Assembly (NCBI GenBank): GCA_036835375.1
Contig: DAITMB010000015.1
Span: 1-61,042, forward strand
Reading direction: 5' to 3'
Source: JANQTF01 sp036835375
Lineage (GTDB): Bacteria; Bacteroidota; Bacteroidia; J057
DNA: 61,042 nt
In this document: one piece after another, positions 57,196-61,042 of the stretch
Layout: every line of letters starts with the position of its first letter
How positions within the stretch are numbered: position 1 is the stretch's first letter
Translations under genes and position numbers: made by a program
Notes under the pieces: generated by a model
The model's database searches: none
What the model was told of the DNA's origin: nothing
The model's input: only the letters and a program-made list of their open reading frames with translations

Positions 57196-57317
57196 GGCTT
57201 AGCAGGATAAATTAGGAGAGAGGGAAAAAAGTGTTTGGTAGCTGTAGGGAAGAAATGCTGGAGAATAAATACTTGAGAATAAAATGACGCGCACCCTTGT
57301 CGAGCGGCTGACACGGG

Positions 57318-59069
57318 TTAGTTGATCTGAACAATGGCTCCTTTCACGACAGTGTTACCCGATGCCGACAGCTCTGCGCCCGCCTGACCACTGACTGTGA
57401 CTTGGCCAGTGGCTTTGACATCAGTGCTGGTGCCGCCTTCGAGTACGGCGCTTTGGACGGCTTTCAGGGTGAGTTTAGAGGCGGATTCGATGGTAATACC
57501 GCCCTGGCCAAGGATGATTTTGTTGCCATATTCGTCGGCAATCTTGATCTCCCCGGCTTGGTCGTCGAGAATGAATTGTTTTTGTTTGGGGGTCTCAAGG
57601 GTCAGGGATTTTTTTTCATCGTCAAAAATCAACCGAATTTTTCCACGAGAGATGTAGCCTTTTTCATGGTTGTCATCCTGAGCGGGAGAGGGGGCTGGCT
57701 TGTTCGAACTGTGGAGCTGGCCTAGCACAATGGGGTGGCGCGGATCGTCGTGCAGAAATCCGACAACGACTTCATCCCCGATTTCTGGACGAAAAAAAGT
57801 TCCCCGCTCCTGGCCTGCATCCAGCGTGGCCAGTCTGGCCCATGACCCTTCTCCTTGGGTATCGATGCCTGGAATTCGGACCGTTATTCGGTCTTCGCCT
57901 GCGGGATCTCCGCCTAACTTGGTCACCACTGCGATGTGCAAGCCCGGCATGGCAGGCAGCAAGCCTTCCGCTGGAAGGGTTGGAATGTCGTCAAATTGTC
58001 GTGCGTAGCTTTCCTGGCTCATGCCAAAGCTGATGTCTGTTTCCCAGTTGGTCCCATTCAGTTCCTGCCTCACAGCCGACACGAATGCTTTGCCAGAAAA
58101 TCGATCTCCCAAGCCACCCAAATCGATCATATCGCCGATCGTGACTTCCCCCACGCCTTGAATCCTCACCCTGCCTCGCATTTTGGAGAGTTGAGAGCGA
58201 AGTTGCTCACTTCCCGCCCACACCTGAAGCTCTTGACCACTGAGCTGCCCGCCGTGGAGCAGGTGCTTCGTCTCCAAGCCGACCGCATCGGCAAGATCTG
58301 TGCTGCGCAGATTCCCTGGCGACACGACCGAGGGGTTTTGAGCCGCGTACTGGATCATATCCTGATTCGCAGCATCCCAGGCAGTAGCCTCTACCTGTCG
58401 CTGCTGATGGCGGCCGTCCAGGTCGGCTTCTAATTCCAGGATCGTGCTCCCATATTGCAGCGAGAGTGCAGGTGCTTGAGAAAAATTCGGAGCTTTGATA
58501 TCGACTTTTCCGAGACGCACAAGGACCAACAATCCATTGGCATCGGCGCGTGAAAGGAGGAAATCCCAGTCGCTACAGTGATACTGAATCATCACTGGAT
58601 GAACCACCTGGGTACTGTCCACTTGCCCGCTCAAGCCTTGCGAGCTCAGCATACTTTGGAGGATGTCGCTGTCCTTTTCCTCATAAAAATAGCGGCTCTT
58701 GCGACCTTGGGCGAGGCGATAGGCTTTGTCCTTGCATTCGACCCGAAAAAAGGACTGATCGCCAATGACTTGGATACGCTGGCGAACTACGATGCCCTCA
58801 AACACCGTTTCGTTTTCCTGATGGTAGCCCATTTCAATGCGAATGGTGCTCCCCGGCTCAAATTCCGAAGCATTGCTGGCTGGGAAATTTCCGCTCGCGG
58901 GATCACCGTCGTACATCAAGATCTCCGCTGAGGCGAGGCGAAATACCTGTTCTTCTACCACAATCGACGCGACGGAGTAGGTGGCGGGAATGGCCCTCCC
59001 GTCCGACAAAACCCGGAAAGATGGGGCATCTGTAGCCCTGGAACTGGGGGTGGAGAGGCGCGGGATCAT
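57318..59069 (-). CDS. VgrG-like spike protein (Afp8-like)
   Basis: A 583-residue central spike protein with a gp27-like N-terminal part (about 1-350), the gp5-type OB-fold (about 365-455; FFRPEIGDEVVVGFL, DDPRHPIVLGQLHSS) and a C-terminal triple beta-helix with VSGQAGAELSASG-like short repeats. There is no extra effector domain. Three copies would form the needle at the end of the tube, capped by the PAAR protein. Its ATG overlaps the stop of the LysM gene by four bases (ATGA). Confidence 0.93.
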   Translation of the reverse strand: MIPRLSTPSSRATDAPSFRVLSDGRAIPATYSVASIVVEEQVFRLASAEILMYDGDPASGNFPASNASEFEPGSTIRIEMGYHQENETVFEGIVVRQRIQVIGDQSFFRVECKDKAYRLAQGRKSRYFYEEKDSDILQSMLSSQGLSGQVDSTQVVHPVMIQYHCSDWDFLLSRADANGLLVLVRLGKVDIKAPNFSQAPALSLQYGSTILELEADLDGRHQQRQVEATAWDAANQDMIQYAAQNPSVVSPGNLRSTDLADAVGLETKHLLHGGQLSGQELQVWAGSEQLRSQLSKMRGRVRIQGVGEVTIGDMIDLGGLGDRFSGKAFVSAVRQELNGTNWETDISFGMSQESYARQFDDIPTLPAEGLLPAMPGLHIAVVTKLGGDPAGEDRITVRIPGIDTQGEGSWARLATLDAGQERGTFFRPEIGDEVVVGFLHDDPRHPIVLGQLHSSNKPAPSPAQDDNHEKGYISRGKIRLIFDDEKKSLTLETPKQKQFILDDQAGEIKIADEYGNKIILGQGGITIESASKLTLKAVQSAVLEGGTSTDVKATGQVTVSGQAGAELSASGNTVVKGAIVQIN

Positions 59070-59839
59070 GAAGTAGATTCGTTGGAGGGAGTGGATTGTA
59101 GCGGCGGCATTCGGAGGGAAGTCCCCGTGGGGATGTTTCGAAAGTGTTTGAGCTTGTTGGCTCGGGCGAGAAGCAGGTAGTATGCCGGATCGGCATAGAC
59201 TTCCTGCGACAGCAAGGGGAGGGATTCGCCTGCTTCTACCTGATGATAGCGCGTGAGATCTGGGGAGCGAAAGTTGAGTAGTTGTTGCACAATGGCGGGC
59301 GGATCATGCCTGCGAAATGTGGCGGCAATTTTGGCTCTCAGAGGCTTTCCTGCGGGATCGAACAGGGTATATTCTACCTCCGCGGATTTGAGTTTGCAGG
59401 TGAACACGAGGGTGCCCCAAGCCAAAATGAGGTAGGGAGGTTCGTGAGATTCTTGATTGGGCTCGTAGGTGAGAGAGAGGAATTGTCTGACCATTCCCTC
59501 TACAGGCCCGAGGGCACCGCTGAGATTGATCGCTTGATTTACCAGCGACCCTGGCGAGAGGGGCACTTGCAGTGCCACACCTTCGGGAGCGACCCCTGTC
59601 CCGTCCAGCATAAATTCAAAAACCATTTCCTCCGTCTCCGCTCCCATGCTCGCCTGGATATGACGATGATCACCCGCACCTTTTCGCTCACTCAGCCGAT
59701 TGGCGTAGCGTCGTGAATATTTGTTGGGATTAAACATCACCACGAACAATCCGAGGAGATTTCCCGGCGACACATTCGCGTCCCGAAAAGCAGTGATGGT
59801 CATTTTGGCGAGTTCGCCAGTAGGAAGTCCAGGAATCAT
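59066..59839 (-). CDS. LysM-containing baseplate hub protein (Afp7-like)
   Basis: About 257 residues. An N-terminal domain (MTITAFRDANVSPGN, then VVMFNPNKYSRRYANR) is typical of the eCIS Afp7/gp53-type protein. A beta-rich middle follows (LVFTCKLKSAEVEYTLFDP), and then a C-terminal LysM (YHQVEAGESLPLLSQEVY, ending in GTSLRMPPL). It holds the spike to the tube end. I start at the ATG at 59839; the longer frame from 59923 adds 28 residues not found in the family. The stop overlaps the VgrG start. Confidence 0.88.
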   Translation of the reverse strand: MIPGLPTGELAKMTITAFRDANVSPGNLLGLFVVMFNPNKYSRRYANRLSERKGAGDHRHIQASMGAETEEMVFEFMLDGTGVAPEGVALQVPLSPGSLVNQAINLSGALGPVEGMVRQFLSLTYEPNQESHEPPYLILAWGTLVFTCKLKSAEVEYTLFDPAGKPLRAKIAATFRRHDPPAIVQQLLNFRSPDLTRYHQVEAGESLPLLSQEVYADPAYYLLLARANKLKHFRNIPTGTSLRMPPLQSTPSNESTS

Positions 59840-59981
59840 GCGTGGGTGAGAGTTTGAGAAAATGCGTGGGGTAGGGAAGTGTACCACTAGTGAAAGGGAA
59901 CACTGGAAATTTTGATTGGGCAAATCATCTCTTCGAAAGGACAGCTCCGCTCAAGCATCATTTGCCCAGACCAGCAATAGG

Positions 59982-60134
59982 TCAGCGCTCCCGCCGCTTT
60001 CGGAGCATTTCGGCGACCTGGGCAAGCAGCCGTTCGGCGCGCTGCGCTTGTTGTGGTTGCTGATTATCCCGGGGAGAGGAGCGTTGGTCGGTGACGGTCG
60101 CGCGGACCACCAATTCGCGGATTTCGATAGGCAT
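59982..60134 (-). CDS. DUF5908 family small eCIS protein
   Basis: A 50-residue protein: MPIEIRELVVRATVTD, then a Gln-rich stretch, and a charged C-terminal helix (ERLLAQVAEMLRKRRER). The MPIEIREL start is the hallmark of DUF5908, a small protein encoded between tube and LysM genes in many eCIS loci; its function is unknown. It follows the tube gene by 4 bp. It could be a chaperone or small hub part, but nothing in the sequence decides this. Confidence 0.85.
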   Translation of the reverse strand: MPIEIRELVVRATVTDQRSSPRDNQQPQQAQRAERLLAQVAEMLRKRRER

Positions 60135-60138
60135 GAGC

Positions 60139-60579
60139 TTATTTTCTGAGGAAATAGGAATAGTTTAGCTGAAGCGTTTCGATGACAATGCTGCTTTGCT
60201 CCGCCTGAAAAGAAGAGACTTCCCATCGCTGCGGAATAGCACCGATCACTTGCCAGGACATGAGAGGTTCGTGGGCGGGATTGAGCAAAATCACGGTGAG
60301 GTTCAACGGCTGAAACGAGAAATTTTCGATGGCATTTTTACACCAGTCAGTCAGTCCTGACTCCTGCACAATGCCTCGTTTCAACTGTAGCGGCGCGTAG
60401 CGCGTGCGGGTCGGAAGGCTGTGGGTGAATCGATTTTCGCCGCCTTCGACATAGCTTTCCATCTCTACCTCCACGGTAAGACCGCTGACTTCCTGAAATT
60501 GCACGTCAAATTCGGTCTGGCTGTCCAGTTCAAAACGCACCAGAAAGTGAAAGCCCACAGGTGGATAGTAGGTCGCCAT
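60139..60579 (-). CDS. eCIS inner tube protein 2 (Afp5-like)
   Basis: A 146-residue tail-tube (gp19/Hcp-like) protein: GFHFLVRFEL, FQEVSGLTVEVEMESYVEGG, LPTRTRYAPLQLKRGI, then NLTVILLNPAHEPLMSWQV. It should be the tube-initiating subunit that joins the main tube to the hub, by its position right after the first tube gene (2-bp gap) and by sequence difference from it. The family forms hexameric rings. Confidence 0.9.
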   Translation of the reverse strand: MATYYPPVGFHFLVRFELDSQTEFDVQFQEVSGLTVEVEMESYVEGGENRFTHSLPTRTRYAPLQLKRGIVQESGLTDWCKNAIENFSFQPLNLTVILLNPAHEPLMSWQVIGAIPQRWEVSSFQAEQSSIVIETLQLNYSYFLRK

Positions 60580-60581
60580 GC

Positions 60582-61013
60582 TTATTCGTTTTGAATGGTG
60601 AGTCCTTCGTGAACCAATTCGAGGGATTCGATGGCGACTTCATTGGCATCAGATTTCAGGTCGGTGGTCTGCACTTTCACTGGCCAGGCACTTTTGACTT
60701 TCCACACGACCACCGGCTCATGCGATTCGTTGAGCAAGCTGATGGTGATGTCCCGACGCTCAATGGTGTTGAGGGAAACCGTGTTCCACCAAGCGTAGAA
60801 TTCATTATCACCCTGAAATGTGCCGCGCTTGAGTGTGATGTTGCTCAGCTTTTGCATTCCGGGCATGCGCGTCTTATGGTATTCCGGGCTGGCCCCGTGG
60901 CGGTATTCGATCATTTCGGTTTCCACTGTTAGGCCTGATGCTTCGGTAAATCCGATGCTGGTACCGCCCCATTCTACCTGGAAGTGGAATTTGGATAAAG
61001 GGTAATTTGCCAT
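60582..61013 (-). CDS. eCIS inner tube protein 1 (Afp1-like)
   Basis: A 143-residue tail-tube protein with the same fold: FHFQVEWGGTSIGFTEASGL, EYRHGASPEYHKTRMPG, NITLKRGTFQGDNEFYAWWN, then ITISLLNESHEPVVVWKVKS. The intact MPGMQK-LKRG stretch and length match the major tube proteins of AFP-type systems. It is the first eCIS gene in the window; only 29 bp of upstream sequence remain, so the sheath genes must lie beyond the edge. Confidence 0.93.
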   Translation of the reverse strand: MANYPLSKFHFQVEWGGTSIGFTEASGLTVETEMIEYRHGASPEYHKTRMPGMQKLSNITLKRGTFQGDNEFYAWWNTVSLNTIERRDITISLLNESHEPVVVWKVKSAWPVKVQTTDLKSDANEVAIESLELVHEGLTIQNE

Positions 61014-61042
61014 TTGTGAGAGAGTTGGAGGTGAGATTGTGA

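Noticed and set aside
33571..61042. Interpretation as prophage or type VI secretion system
   Set aside because: There are no capsid, portal, terminase, integrase or lysis genes and no T6SS membrane complex. The DUF5908, LysM, Afp15-like ATPase and DUF4157 genes point to an eCIS.
1..61042. tRNA, rRNA, CRISPR array, insertion sequence
   Set aside because: The intergenic regions were read for cloverleaf ends, regularly spaced repeats and transposase motifs; none was found.

Overview
The window looks like a chromosomal piece of a marine-type Bacteroidota bacterium, most likely of the Saprospiria/Lewinella kind. The clues are a very large secreted protein with SprB repeats and a type IX secretion (T9SS) sorting tail, promoters of the Bacteroidota TTTG-N18/19-TAnnTTTG type, LytS/LytTR two-component genes, secreted papain-like peptidases and a giant multi-PAS kinase. 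Two runs of exactly 100 N (8370-8469 and 53422-53521) are scaffold gaps. Both fall inside genes with repeated modules, so the true gap lengths are unknown. No tRNA, rRNA, CRISPR array or transposase was seen.

Left part (1-33.4 kb), ordinary and accessory chromosome: a truncated sialate O-acetylesterase at the edge; a stand-alone adenylation-carrier-thioesterase (A-T-TE) enzyme whose adenylation pocket lacks the aspartate that binds an amino group; a small lipoprotein; an NSS-family Na+ symporter; the giant T9SS cargo protein; envelope lipoproteins; a tesA-like esterase divergent from a ybbA/ybbP-like ABC exporter pair; a dihaem peroxidase; a LytS/LytTR pair; a ROK sugar kinase; an outer-membrane barrel; two tandem C1 peptidases; tatA preceded by a short leader ORF; gatA; an MltD-like transglycosylase; and a six-PAS kinase with its response regulator.

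Right part (33.6-61.0 kb, all on the minus strand): most of an extracellular contractile injection system (eCIS; AFP/PVC/MAC-like headless phage tail). In transcription order it has two tube proteins, a 50-residue DUF5908 protein, a LysM baseplate protein, a VgrG-like spike, a PAAR tip, a gp25-like wedge, a 1951-residue baseplate-J protein, a 1317-residue second wedge protein, an 854-residue eCIS-associated protein, a CIS tape-measure family protein, a DUF4157 putative cargo, a 1960-residue protein made of 19 PKD-like repeats, and the AAA+ ATPase. Sheath and cap genes are not in the window and are presumably beyond position 61042. Tight spacing and overlaps (ATGA, 7 bp) suggest one long operon.

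The most unusual points are in this locus. The baseplate-J protein is about twice the usual size because about 12 short carbohydrate-binding-like modules are inserted in it. The giant PKD protein has no signal peptide, and 18 of its 19 repeats carry a pair of cysteines; the one exception has lost both. The DUF4157 protein carries an unrecognised, barrel-like C-terminal payload. Together these suggest an injection particle decorated with glycan-binding and extended adhesive modules, released by lysis. That functional reading is inference.
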